Origin: Ilex aquifolium
Taxonomy: Eukaryota; Streptophyta; Magnoliopsida; Aquifoliales; Aquifoliaceae
Direction: 5' to 3'
Length of the DNA: 64,000 bases
Assembly (NCBI GenBank): GCA_951799425.1
Contig: OX637401.1
Span: forward strand, 31,793,780 to 31,857,779
The position numbers and the translations under genes were made by a program. Position 1 is the first letter of the stretch. Every line of letters starts with the position of its first letter. Positions 35,801 to 47,706 of this stretch are shown piece after piece. The notes beneath the pieces were generated by a model that saw only the letters and a program-made list of their open reading frames with translations, was not told the origin of the DNA and ran no database searches.

Positions 35801-38800
35801 AAAACCTTGAGATTCTTACCTGTATTTGATCTGCATTTATGAGAGTAAGATTTGAAATCATCCAGGATGCTCCTTTTCTGATGCTCATTCCATAATCTTG
35901 TGCGAAGAGATTATAAAGGCACGGAAGTCTTTGGTTGTCCATTATAAGCTGAGAACATGCTTAAACAGTCATGATTTCATCATTAACAAACAGAAATTGA
36001 GTAATAATGAACAACAATTCTACTGAAAAAAAAACTACGGAAATATGTAGGATATGACAAGTCAGTTATAACCACATAGCTCATGTTATCGTTGGTTAAT
36101 TAAGAATATAAAAAAGGCTGTTAGACTACCAATCGCCCCAAAAGTTTATGATGTTAAGCTATATATCAAGCCCTCGACAAAAGTCATTAACCAATGTTTG
36201 TCCTTCTAATGCAGGTAGTTAAGTATACTAGATACAGAGTTAGTTCGGCATTATTTTCACTCGTACCACCAGCTAAACTGGATGACCCAACACATGCATA
36301 AGAGAAGATGAGTGAAGCTAAAACTATAAAAAAATAAGTTAGGGCTCCATCTACTATAAGAACCCTATTCCAAAGCAGCAACCCTATGATAAAAAATATA
36401 TAGAAGAAAAAAGCAACCCTCTTTGTGGACATCACTCTCTCTAGGGCATATGAGAAGCCATCTGGGAACTCCACCCCACCCCCACCCAGAAAAAGAAAAA
36501 AACAAAGAATGTTTCTCAGCAGCAAGCAGTGAGATTAATATTAGCTGCCTTATTTATAGCCAACATATTGAAGAATAATTTGGTTGCGGTGATTAATGTT
36601 TTTAAAATCTTTTCTACTATATAGAAAAAATGTAAACTGTACCCACCTAGACACACATGCATGTCTGAAACATAACATAATAATCTAGTATAATTACTTA
36701 ATCCGTTAATGACATAATTAAACCACAACATGAATAATAGGAACAAAGCTCAGTTAAGTTGAGTTATGTCATATTAAACTTCAACCTGAAATACCTTCAA
36801 GTAAGAATATAGAACATTGCCAGAATGTGACAACTAGAATCTTCCAATTTCCCAAATCATTTATCCACATTAATCAATATACCAAGAAGGAAAAGAAACT
36901 GCATAAGTAAAGAAAAGGATAACCTTTGATCCATACACAAATCGATAAATATTACTAAGACATTTATACATACCTGAATCTGCGCATCACCACCCAAAAC
37001 AATGTTCCCGATGGTTAGAAGAGCAGGCAGAACCACCCCCGGTGATGAATGACTACAGGAAAATAATCCTCAGCAGCAGCAATTGAACAGATATCATAAA
37101 AATAAATTGCATATGCAAAGTCTACATGTTTAAGTAATGTCAAACACTAGTGCACTGTAAGAAAAGATGGTTGTTGAGAACAAGAAAAACTATTAAGATA
37201 GTGCCATGTAACTGCATCTTACATCAGAAGTTCCACAAGTCGTCTACACAGGCCTGCCTCAATCACATCCTGAATTTGGTCATTTATGCCATCAGAAAGA
37301 TAACAGAGGGCCCAGCAAGCATCGGTTAAAACTTTTTCATCCCTAGAGTAAACAAGATACTTAAGGGCTCGCAACGCAGGTTTAACCTGAAATACAACAG
37401 AAAAATAATGAATCCCACAGACCTTACGAATTCACTGCCCAGTGATTCTGGAAAAACTAACCTGCTCAAATGGAGCTGGTGGATTGCCATAACAGAAGTT
37501 AAGTAAAGCCCAAGCAGCACTCCTTAACATAGACAATTCTGAGTGCTCGTGCACCACTGCCAACAATGAAATGAGTGCACCGTGACAGAGAACAAGATCC
37601 CTATAAATGTGTGAGTCACCAGCAATATGACCCAAGGCCCATACAGCCTGTTCAATGCATAGGAATGACAAGTAGAGGGAAAATAAATAGAAAGGAACAA
37701 ATTCAGAACTTCAAAATTGAAGGGGAATGGGGTAAAACAACACAAGAATCAACCTGTTCTTGGACATAATCCCTTGAAGAGTAAAGAAGTTGAACAAACT
37801 TAGGGATGGCACCATGATCAACGACAAGTTGTGCATGCTCTGATGATCTGGATACAATGCTGGTCAGTGCACAAGCCACAGCAAACTGCAGAAGCAAAAA
37901 AGATGGAAGTTGGTACAGAAAGTACATAATTTTGCTGCTTATTATAATAAGCTCAAACTAATGTAACTATTAGAACGTATGCACCACAAACTGCATACTT
38001 GAATCTCAGGCTGATCATGCCTATCTAGGTAATCCACCACCAGGTGGACAACACTGGCAACTGCCTCTTCAGCTGGGAGCAGAAGGCTTTGCCCTGCACA
38101 CATACATGAACAAACATTCAAAAACCCAGTAAAGCAAAATGTTCCAATCCAAGTACAGCTTACAAACCTGTTGATAATAGCTTCAGCAATTGAATGCTTG
38201 CTTCCATTTGCAAGGGAGTTTCGGATAATACTCGTTTTAGTGGCTATCACAGAAGAATTTCCACTGCCATCAATGCAAATAGTTTAATAAATACACATGA
38301 AAAGAACAATACCAACATTACAAGTCATGGTTCAAAGTATCAGCCGAGTCATATCCAGAATGGCACCTTCCATTTTGAGACCAATACACATTCACACATT
38401 CCGTTTCGAGATCACTCCATGTTCCGCATAGACTACGAGTCTCACTTGACTCGTGGTTGACTAAGAGACGTCTCAGCCAAGTCGTTAGATTCATCATCAT
38501 CGGTTGTACATATCCCCATTTGGCAGTCCATGACATCCTAATGTGGTCGGAGTTTCTCATCAGGCCTAACTTCGTTATTGTATCTAACATTCAATGTGTA
38601 TTGGCCGATATCGTTCCGATAAGATGCAACTAATGTGTCACAGTGCTATCTGAGTCAATAGTCAATACCTCGACTTTGAACCGTATTACAAGTTTCACAT
38701 GCATGTCCTTAGGAGGGCAGGGAGGGGGGAAGGTTATATGCTTACACACTGAACCATGTGAAGAAGACAGGTTACACATAACCCACTTGAAGTTTAGCTA

Positions 38801-41242
38801 CATAGATTAGATTCTAAACATAGCAGCCACAAAATGAAAATTAAAGGATCAGTGACAATGAAAAATAAGTAAATTCATGAGTTCTATTTTTTTTTCTAGT
38901 TGTTGTTTGAAAATTATCCTAATTGGTCTTTATATACTTTCTACAAGGCCTAACCACTTGACTGAGCCAATGTTTCGCTCTGATACAGCCTGCTTTGGGA
39001 ACAAGCTGTGTTTTGAAATCAAGCTCACCTTGGAAGGTACTTGTTTCACCATAGCCATCGCTGCCTAAACTCCTAATTCCTAAATTCCTGCTTATCTTCC
39101 TCTACTTCCTCTTCCTTTTTCTTCTACCATCAAAATCTTGCAAATCCACTCCAAAAATGCTCTCAAACTAAATAATCAAAGAGGTGGATATAGATCCCCC
39201 CCCTTAAACCCAAGTCATTAGGACTAGGGATTGAAACCTAAATTAGAAAGATAAAATCAATAAATTGTACCTTGGTTCTTCTGTGGATTGATAGATGAAA
39301 TTTAAGGAAGTGAAGCAAAAGATGGAGCCAAGAGAATGCAGATCTATCGGAGAAAGGGCGAGTGTATGTGTGTGTGAGAGAGAGAGATAGAGATACAGAG
39401 AGGCAGAGGGAGGAAGAGAAAGAGAGATAAAGAGGGAAAGAGGGCGATCCTATTGTAGAAGTATATGCGAGTGAAATTGTGAAAGGGTAGGGAGGGAGAA
39501 AAATCTAAAGGAGAGATTTCGGATAATTAAGAGAACTTTGGCGGTTCACATTAAATTTTGAAAACCAATTTCCATTGAGAGCACATTTGCGTTAAATAGT
39601 CAAATTTGATGACAAAACAATAAATTTTAATGTGAATTTTACATAAAGTTGCATTAACTTTTGTGTTACCAAACATGCCAAGTGAGGACATAGAAAAGTT
39701 ATAACCCCTTGACCTTATAAAGAATCTAGTCGCAAAACTGCAACTACTTATTTCCATTATCTTTGTGTTATCATCACCTTATATCTGGCTAATAACTGAG
39801 ACCCACACAACCTTGAATGGTACTTTGCCTTCTTTTTTTTTTCCCTTCCCACCACCATCACAAGTCACTAAATCATAGATAGTTGATTACTCAACAACCT
39901 GTTAGTCAACTTAAACTTGCATGCCAAATAGTTGAAATTGAACTGACCATTGCAACCAATATGCTAGGAATCTTAGAATTGGAGGGTGTTCGGAAACTGA
40001 ATGCATTGATTAACATTTTTACATGCACAAAGACACCAAATATTCTCGAGGTCACTCTTAGAGGGGCTATAAAGGTATATCCTCCATTCCTATAGAGTCC
40101 TATAGTCCTACCAAGAAGGAAAAATCTATCTTGAAATGAAAACGATGGCAACAATTGACAAAATTTGAACTCCTGTTACTTAGACAAGAAATGACAAATT
40201 AGATACTCACATGCTACCTTTGATAGCTATCTCCATAATCATACAACTTTGTTCTTAAATTTCTTAGGAGAGGATGGTGAAATATATATCAGTACTCTAG
40301 TTTCTCTATCATCATGATCTCACAGCCCACTCCAAAAGATCAATAATGCATCTTGAGTGACCTGATAAGTATTATATTAGTTGCATCAGCAAAAAGTGAT
40401 TCTCAGGTGAGATTGACAGAGGTTTGAGTTACTCAATTTTAATGACATCAAAAATATTGCATCAACAGGAAAGGCATATGAATAAGTGAATTCATAATTC
40501 CATTGGAAACTATGAATATGAGGGATAACACGCCCAATTATGAAAGCCCAATCCCAACTACATGGGATCCCAATTACATGGCATCAGCTATGTCCATCTT
40601 TCCCCAACAAACTGATATCAAAAGAGAAACTAGAAACAAAATGTAACCCCCCCCCCCCCCCCCCCCCTCTTTTCTCTATCCCTCTATCTGAATATACAAT
40701 CACAAGTAGGCAAGCGCTTGATACAAGAGATCTTCATACACTAGCTATTGAAGTAGTGCCATTGTATGCATGAAGAAGGTCCCAGAACTTCAAAAAAATA
40801 GAAAAGACAACAAATATGCTAATTCTGCTGCTCAATTCCTCTTATGAAGTTGCACTTACGCTTTTTAAAAATACCAAAGAATGGGCAATTGCATAAACTT
40901 AGAACTTAAAAAACCATCAGAAATGGTAACAACACTAACAAGCTTTAAAGTACAAGTTACAAAAAAATACTAGAGCTATGATTGTGTATACCAAAGTCGC
41001 AGTGACCCATATAGGTACCTGTTTTTTCGGTTAACCGGAGATTGGACAGTAGGCGAGAGTGAAGAATAAGACGGCATGCCCTCCAGTTCTTGAAATGTAC
41101 TAATCTCTCCTTTGTTCTTTGAAGTCTCCATTGGACCGTCGTATCTCCGTCGCCGCTGTGTTTCGTCGCATTGACGCTCCTGGTCACCGGTTTTATATGA
41201 TTTCTTAAGAACTTCTGTCAGTGAAACGAGTCGAAGAGACAT
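29898..41242 (-). CDS. Importin subunit alpha, divergent member
   Basis: Nuclear-import receptor that links NLS cargo to importin beta. Exons (5' to 3'): 41019-41242, 38168-38243, 37999-38093, 37754-37885, 37462-37647, 37223-37386, 36974-37052, 35820-35948, 32063-32190, 29898-30204; about 505 residues. It starts M-S-L-R like other plant members. The N-terminal IBB keeps T-E-V and one R-R-R-R cluster but has lost the second basic cluster. ARM repeats follow. In the major NLS site the ARM2 Trp/Asn pair is Cys/Ser (C-A-L-T-S) and the ARM3 Asn is His (W-A-L-G-H); ARM4 is intact (W-A-L-L-N). The minor site pairs (W-M-I-S-N, W-A-I-S-N) are intact. It ends at D-E-E-E, shorter than usual. Exons 1 and 2 do not join in phase with the best splice sites: about 10 residues are missing or another donor is used. 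The other junctions fit. Confidence 0.85.
30762..30786. repeat. (CT)n microsatellite in an importin alpha intron
   Basis: A pure CT run of about 12 units in the last intron (30205-32062). Nothing else in that intron is recognisable. Confidence 0.85.
33102..33354. mobile_element. MULE-type MITE in an importin alpha intron (253 bp)
   Basis: Ends catggttcaaggtc and its imperfect inverse actttgaactatg resemble those of the element at 38326-38684, so it is probably the same family. The interior has similar gactcg / gagtcg units. Flanking 9-base sequences (actaggagg, ctggaggaa) match only with a shift, so the duplication has decayed. It lies in the 3.6-kb intron 32191-35819. Confidence 0.55.
34624..34883. 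mobile_element. Stowaway-like MITE (Tc1/mariner), 260 bp
   Basis: Starts ttccctctattcc and ends with the near inverse aagatggagggag, close to the Stowaway end consensus CTCCCTCCGTCC. It is flanked by TA on both sides (34622-34623 and 34884-34885). It has no coding capacity and lies in the same importin alpha intron as the MULE-type MITE. Confidence 0.65.
38326..38684. mobile_element. MULE-type MITE in importin alpha intron 1 (359 bp)
   Basis: Begins catggttcaaagtatc and ends gactttgaaccgt, inverse for about 12 bases. It is flanked by a perfect 9-base duplication ATTACAAGT (38317-38325 and 38685-38693), the Mutator rule. It encodes nothing that I recognise; the minus-strand frame inside it is spurious. 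Confidence 0.8.
40647..40667. repeat. C21 homopolymer in importin alpha intron 1
   Basis: An uninterrupted C-run. The length is likely unreliable. Confidence 0.8.
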
Positions 41243-41515
41243 TTTAGCTTTTCCCCCTTTGTTGCTTCACTATTGCTCTGTACCACTTTGAAGCTCGCGT
41301 TCCATTGTATGACGAGAGTCCTGAGAGGCAAAGCACAGAGAAACCACTATGAGTACTTTAGATTTCAGAATCGTAAAAAGGTGAAAAAGAGAAGATAAAC
41401 CAGAGAGGTTATTACAGTCGACGCTGAAATCACACAGAAATTGTCATGTTGGACTGCTTCTTTGACTCGGAAAACATTGTCGGTGTAGCTTACAAAGAGT
41501 GATGAGGCCTCGACT

Positions 41516-41559
<44 letters not shown>

Positions 41560-41640
41560 AAGAGAAAGAGTAACCTAGAGAAACAGTTGTTTCTGGGATA
41601 TTGATAAAGAAGATGCAAGTTTCAGCCATGGAATTTAACA
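41243..41640 (-). promoter_or_regulatory. Importin alpha 5' flank with TG/AG microsatellite
   Basis: A compound (TG)n(AG)n tract runs from 41517 to 41558, about 275-315 bases upstream of the start codon. On the minus strand this is CT-rich then CA-rich and may lie in the 5' UTR. I see no clear TATA box. Confidence 0.4.
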
Positions 41641-41659
41641 ATGCCCTCTTCGTCTTCCC

Positions 41660-42900
41660 AGTTGCGTTTCCTTTTCTTTGAGGGAAAATTACACTTCGAC
41701 CTCTTGAACTATGGACTCAATTTTATTTTACCCCTAGACTATTGTATTTTTTATATTACCTCTCAATTACATGGAACTCAATTGCAAATGGTCACTATTG
41801 TGTTTGTGTCAATATTCATGTAATCATGTTAATAACAAATTTTTAATTTTAAAATAATTTATTTATTTTTTTATATTAATCAATTGTGTTATTTTTAATT
41901 TGATATTTGAAATTAACACTCTTAATAAAATGAGTCGAATAAGATTAAAAACCTATTAAATTTAATTTATACAAAATAGAAATTTGTTCATAATATAAAA
42001 CCTATAAAACATAATTATAAATGAGGCAAATATAATTTGATAAAAACTTTACAAGTTATCATTCATTTAGGGCAACTCTAGTCCCGACTCTTTTTTGGAC
42101 TCTAATTTAAATTTGGATAAAAATTATCTAAAATTCTTTTTTAATATTAGACTCATATCCATACCAAATCAAAAAAAATCCTACTCTAAATCAAAATCAA
42201 GAGAGACCCACATCACACACCTTTTTTTACCAATGGTCACAAATCTCAGCGAGACTCTCGTATCGTTAACAGACTCAATTCATCTTCTACCCCAAAGCAA
42301 TCATGATTACGAGTCAGGTAAACTCTCTCACTCCCTCTTTTTCTCTCTCTCTCTTCACCTCTTTTCAGTGGCCCTCTACATAGACACACACATATATATA
42401 TGTATATGCAATGATTCTTAGTTATTTAAAAAAAAATTGGAGGCAAAAATAAAAGGAAAGAACTCTTAGGATAAGATGGGAATTTTAAAAAAAGTTTTGA
42501 GTCTAAAAAAGAGTTAATTCATTAGAGAGACCTATACCAAATCAAATTTTTTACTCAAAATTGAGTAAGGGTATGAGTCTCTATTGGAGATGATTTTACA
42601 CTCCATCGAAAGAAAATTGAATTTAGCAAACTCTGAATACGTAATCGAGCTTTGGTCGTCTATTAGAGCATCTCCAATCATTGCGCAAAAAATCATCATT
42701 GGCTAAACAATAATTTAGTTATGTCATTTTGGGCTTTGCAATCTAATCCCGAAACTACAGGTCTAAAGGATCATGCAGTGAATATGTTGAGTTCGAAAGT
42801 CTCTCTTCTTTACCCTTTTCTAGACCTAAATTTAAATTTTGATAAAAAATTCTTAAAAATCTTCTTTAATGTTGTATTTTTTAATTTTTTTTTTGTGTTG
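41660..42900. other. Transposon-like AT-rich spacer
   Basis: Contains strings typical of plant repeats: a ttgaactatggactcaattttatttta segment at about 41697, and an element-like block from gggcaactctagtcccgactc (about 42070) to gagtctctattggagatgatttta (about 42592) whose ends are loosely inverse. A further tagagcatctccaat motif, common at MITE ends, is at about 42664. I cannot fix boundaries or duplications, and no gene is seen. Confidence 0.35.
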
Positions 42901-43031
42901 TGGAGGGAACCACAGTAAAAGTTACCTGGGTTCCATAATAAAGTTAATACTAGACATGTTTACCCTAAGCAAATGAACAATATAGTCAAGTGGTTCATAA
43001 AGAAAACCCTAATCAATAGACTGATTAACGC

Positions 43032-44523
43032 CTAAATTCGTGAGGCCATCAGGGCATTGATTTCCCTATCTGAGCATATATACCACATAAATATTGAGAG
43101 AGTAGATGATGAACTTGCAATTGTCCACCAGGACTTTGAAAGGGTGACTAGCTGATTAGGTTCCAACCAGCAGATTAAAGCTTCTAAGAAGTCTGTCTTC
43201 AAGATAAAGTTCCCACTCCTATCCAAAATCAATTGAAGGCCTTGTTGAATGGCCCAGAATTCGGCCTTAGGGCTTGTGGTGTGGTTAATTCTGCCCATAA
43301 AGCCCTTGATCCATTTCCCTCTATCGTCTCCAAGAGAGCCACCAATCCCAATAGGTCCAAGGTTGGCTTTGGAGCTCCCATCAGTGTTAATCTTATAGTA
43401 ACCTGCAGGTGGAAAAACCCACTTAATCAGTCTCACTGGAATCTACAACTTCTCAGTTTGCCTATCATCAAAAGCTTCAATAATCTCTTTGGCAAGTGAA
43501 ATGGAAGACTTTGCAGTAATAGCAGCCTCAGATAAAGCACTATCAAAATACACTTTGTTTCTATTTTTCCATATACCCCAGATTATGGCTACAAAAAGGT
43601 GAGTCCAATTAATATTGTTCCAAGTGATCCTCCTAGTAGATAGGCAATATTTTTCAAACCATTGTATAAGACTCAGGTTTCTATCAGTATGTCTTTCCTG
43701 TGGAGTAAGAAAGTAACTCCAGATTCTCTAAAGTTTACTACAATCTCTTAAAATGTGGATGGTTGTCTCAACAATATAAGTAGGATCATCTGTCATACAT
43801 CTGTCGGCTCTAAGTTTATTAAATTGGATTCTATCATGGAGGACAAGCCAAAGAAAAAACTTTAGCTTCTGAGGAATTTCCATTTCCCAAACCTATTTCC
43901 ATTTCTATCAACAACAGTGTAAGAGGTGTTATTAGTAAGAAGATTATTAAAGTCTTTGGATGAGAACTTACCATTTGCTACCTTACCCCAGGACATAGAA
44001 TCTAAATGCTGGTTGAATTGTGGCATGGAGTGAATAAGATCTCTCGAACAATATGAAGAGGAAGAATCATACCTGTGGATTGCAAATTACTGGATCCATT
44101 TGGTCCAATAAAGTTAGCCACCTTAACCTCAGTGTCAATGTTTGTTTGAAGGTTCAGTTGCTGCAGTAGTGGTTTGTCTACAACCCACCAATCTTTCCAG
44201 AAGTTAATGCTTTGTCCATCACCCACAATCCATTTTATACCTGTTTCTAACGGGTAACAAATTTTCAAAATCCCATTCCAAATGGGGGATGCATTAGCCT
44301 TTTTTTTCCAAGGTTCGGAGTTCATAGTAATGTATTTACTTTTCATGATTTCAACCCATAAGGATTTTTTATTATTGATTCTAAGCTCCCAACCTAATTT
44401 CCCTAGGAGTGCAGCATTATTATCTCTACTCTTTCTTAACCATAGGCTCCCACTAGCTTTGGATGTACACACTTTGTCCCAATTTAACAAGTGAATTTTC
44501 TTTTTTTCTTCTGTGCCCCCCAT
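43032..44523 (-). pseudogene. LINE (non-LTR retrotransposon) remnant: RT C-terminal part and RNase H
   Basis: Degenerate, 5'-truncated and broken by stops. The upstream part (44002-44523) has the plant L1 region after reverse transcriptase: L-L-N-W-D-K-V-C, then A-A-L-L-G-K-L-G-W-E, then I-V-G-D-G-Q-S-I-N-F-W. The middle (43440-44000) is frameshifted but still shows zinc-knuckle-region pieces. The last part (43032-43436) is an RNase H domain: N-T-D-G-S, S-P-K-A-E-F, L-K-T-D and R-E-I-N. These match the family's catalytic D, E, D positions, but the final A-D motif is altered. The A-rich tract expected at its 3' end may be the reversed T-run near 42,890. No endonuclease or intact RT is present. 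Confidence 0.85.
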
Positions 44524-44594
44524 AAAAAATTTCTATTCAGCCTATCAATTTAGTCACAGATGGACTGGGTGGGGGACCCATTGAGTTTGCATAG

Positions 44595-45168
44595 TGATGG
44601 GTCAAGCCCAAAATGCCCAAAACTATACTGAAGCTCAGTTGCAATTAAAGGTTCAAACCTATAAAGACCCCGCAGGCCTGATGAGATCCAAGCCCAATCA
44701 AGTTTACCATGGAACTACCTCAGCTTAGCTACAAGATCCAGAGAACACTCAAGACCCCTTACCTTCTCTACCACCTTAGAAGCAGTCAAAAGGGGGACCC
44801 GGTCTTGTGGGGAGCTCCTCAACGGTCACACCCGTTGAGGAGAATCCGCAAATCCTACTAGAATAGCAGAGTATGGCCACTTAGTAGCTCCATTCGGTTG
44901 AGGACTGAGTATAAAATGTAAGCCCCACCAACACTTGGGGGGCATCACCTTCTACAGAGCACAAAACCACTCTTCCTCTCCAATCTGTAATTCTCCGTTC
45001 TCATTACTCACCGGAATCAATAAAATACCGACAACTCATTGCCATTTCAAAGTGGACGTAGGTCATATTGGCTGAACCACTATAAATTTTCTCTCTCTAC
45101 TTTAATTACTACATTAATTTTCAAATTACTTGACTAGTGGTGTGTAAAGTCGATTTTGTGCATCATCA
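44595..45168 (+). mobile_element. Solo LTR of an LTR retrotransposon (574 bp)
   Basis: Begins TGATG and ends CATCA, the usual TG...CA ends. It is flanked by a perfect 5-base duplication CATAG (44590-44594 and 45169-45173). Inside are a TATA-like agtataaaatg (about 44908), a polyadenylation-type aatcaataaaa (about 45010), and then gtggacgtaggtcatattggctgaaccac, a motif common just before the end of plant LTRs. No internal region or second LTR follows, so it is a solo LTR, presumably made by LTR-LTR recombination. It sits directly beside the LINE remnant. Confidence 0.85.
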
Positions 45169-45173
45169 CATAG

Positions 45174-46949
45174 CATAGTTAGGGATAGTGACAGTGACAG
45201 CCTGAATCAGTGTTGCCCTACCTGCCATGGACAAATTATTAGCTTTCCATCCTGAAACACTTGAGCATTGAACTTAAAAAAACAGAAAGAAGAAACACAA
45301 TGGGGAGTCTAATGCCAGAACACGATGGACAATGCCATTGCATAAATGGTGTGGCCGTGTGGGCCCGTGGGGCTCTCGTGATTAGCGGTCTCAGGAAATA
45401 CTAATGTCGGTGATGTGAACATCCCCATTATTCCACAAGCGCTGGCCACAACTTTAGGAAATATGAACGCGGCATCGTGTTAAATTTTTAACTATTCAAA
45501 TAAAACTTACAAAATTATAATTTAAATGCATATTATCTTTTAAATGAGTAGATCTCATTAAAAAAATTAATGAGACTCATTCATACAAAGAATGATATGC
45601 ATTTAAATTATAATTTTTTGAGTTATACAACATTACTCATTTTTAAAATACATATATACGTGTCATGTCAAAATTTATTTAATTTATATACAACCCGATT
45701 ATAAGGATATATATATAGTAGAGTTTGTGCCGTGTTGGTTCTAGACTTCTAGTCCATTTCATGTCAATTTATTTATTTGATAGATCTAATGTATACACTC
45801 ATTGATAACCCATATTCAATAACACTAAATTTAATTTTGATAATTGTATATCAATTACATGTCAAATTCGCAAGTTGTATTTAGAATTAACAAATCTAAA
45901 TGTACATTAACTTACATGTGAATTTTAATCGTCTATATTATAGTTTCAAGGTTCAACATTCTAACTTTTTTCATGGTGGCTAAGTTTTTTAATACATATT
46001 GGTATGTTATTATTTTAATGAATAATCAACTACTACAATTAAAAAAAAAAAAAGAGAGAATAGATGAAAAAATATCTACAAAGAGAATTAAACAAGTCTT
46101 CAAAGTGGGTACAACAAAATCAATGACAACCTGCACGGGTAGCTTAATTGTGTGGAGTTTGATTTGGGTAAATCGTGGACTCGGATATTAGGGATTTGAC
46201 TTTCGTTGATATTTTTTGAACTTAATTGATATATGTGATTTACAGGTGATTGTAGATATCCGAGATTTACTCCCGCAAGAATGGATTCAAAGTGATAATG
46301 CCCTAAAATGATTACCCGTTACCCCAAAAAAAATAGGGACATAGAAATTAATGAATGATTTGATGATAATTAATCACTCTATCTCTTTATTGGAAACATC
46401 TTGAAAGAATTAATGCTATCCCAATTAATTATGACCAAACTTTATTACTTGGAAAATGACCATGGCGCCTCACTTGACATAAGCATTTCGGTTGGTAAAA
46501 GAGTCTTTCGCAGCTGCTTTCTTGCAGTTAAAGTGGCCCTCGACAGGTTGGCAAGAGGGCAACCACCAAAAAATGATAGTCTTTGTTAGATTCATCGTTG
46601 CTTTAAGTTAAATTCAAAGCTGACAATTGTTTGGATTAAGATTTAAGAGGGGCTAAAAATGGACCTATTTCGGCTTAAAACTGGTTGAATAAATATGGGA
46701 TTCTAAGTTCAATTTTTGCATCTTATGTAAAATAACAAAAAAAAATATTGTATTCTTAACGGTTTTTTTGTTTGTAACGAACACGTGTATACCTAGTCCC
46801 AAAGTAAGATGTGACAAAAATTAAGAACCGATAATAAACACTCTAGATCATCTATCAATTTGCCTCTAATTGATACGCGAAATAAACTTTTAAAATATCA
46901 TGTTGGTAAACTCATTACTCATCTTATTCTATATGCCCAAAAAAAAAAG
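45174..46949. other. Intergenic region, no gene recognised
   Basis: AT-rich sequence that includes a small palindromic MITE-like unit (45505-45635). The short frames carry no domain I can identify. Confidence 0.4.
45505..45635. repeat. Near-perfect palindrome, about 130 bp
   Basis: Left arm cttacaaaattataattt..aaatgcatat and right arm atatgcatttaaattataatttttt are inverse. Inner arms gagtagatctcatt and aatgagactcatt are also inverse, around a short A-rich centre. The whole unit would form a hairpin, like a tiny MITE or solo terminal repeats. Confidence 0.65.
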
Positions 46950-47706
46950 GGGAAGATTACCAATAAGTATTATATTTTCTTATAAATATTCATTAAGTCC
47001 TATCATTTTTGTTTTATATCAATGAAGTCCTATTTTTAATATTTTCTTTCAATTAAGTCATAATTCCATTATATTCTAATTTTATCCTTACCCTTTAGTT
47101 ACTAAAACTATTTCATTCTTTGCATTCTTAGAATCAATTAATAGAATATTGTAGATTCTACATCGATATTAATTTAAGTTAATTCTTAACAAAACCATAT
47201 TCTATTAATTTATATTGGATTTAAAATAATTAAGTTAGGGATTTATTTTAGTTATTGTGTTTGAATCAATAACGACATTAAAATGGAATTAATCGACAAA
47301 TATTATCGATTTAAAATTTTTTAACCCGTCTTATCTTATCAAATAATAAAAAAAAATTTGTCTCTAGTTTTAAGATTAGATACCCTAATAAGATAAAAAA
47401 AAAGAAAAAAAAAATGTGAGATTTCTTTGAGTCTTACCATGAAGTTTATGTTATTTGAGGTTTTTTTATACGGTTTCGATGTTAATTTTGTAAGTAAGGA
47501 ATTTTTGTCCTCTTAATTGGTTTTAAGAATGCAAAAGAATGAAAGGATTTTGGTAACTAAAGGGTAAACATAAAATTAGAATATAATGGAATTTATGATT
47601 TAATTGAAATAAAATATCAAGAGTTGGACTTCATTGATATAAAACAAAAATGATAGGATTTAATAGATTTTTGTGGAGAAAAATAATATTTATTAGTAAT
47701 CTTCCC
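46950..47706. mobile_element. Long fold-back element, arms of about 220-240 bp
   Basis: The left arm starts gggaagattaccaataag. The right arm ends with the inverse attagtaatcttccc. The arms pair through attccattatattctaatttta and tttagttac and beyond. Both flanks are A-runs, so a 9-base poly-A target duplication fits but cannot be proved. No protein is encoded. Confidence 0.75.

Noticed and set aside
38318..38590. 90-residue minus-strand frame within importin alpha intron 1
   Set aside because: It lies inside the MITE at 38326-38684, which has perfect target duplications.
41660..42900. One or two further MITEs with ggcaactctag / ctccaat ends
   Set aside because: The ends are only loosely inverse and boundaries cannot be fixed, so they are described only as transposon-like spacer.
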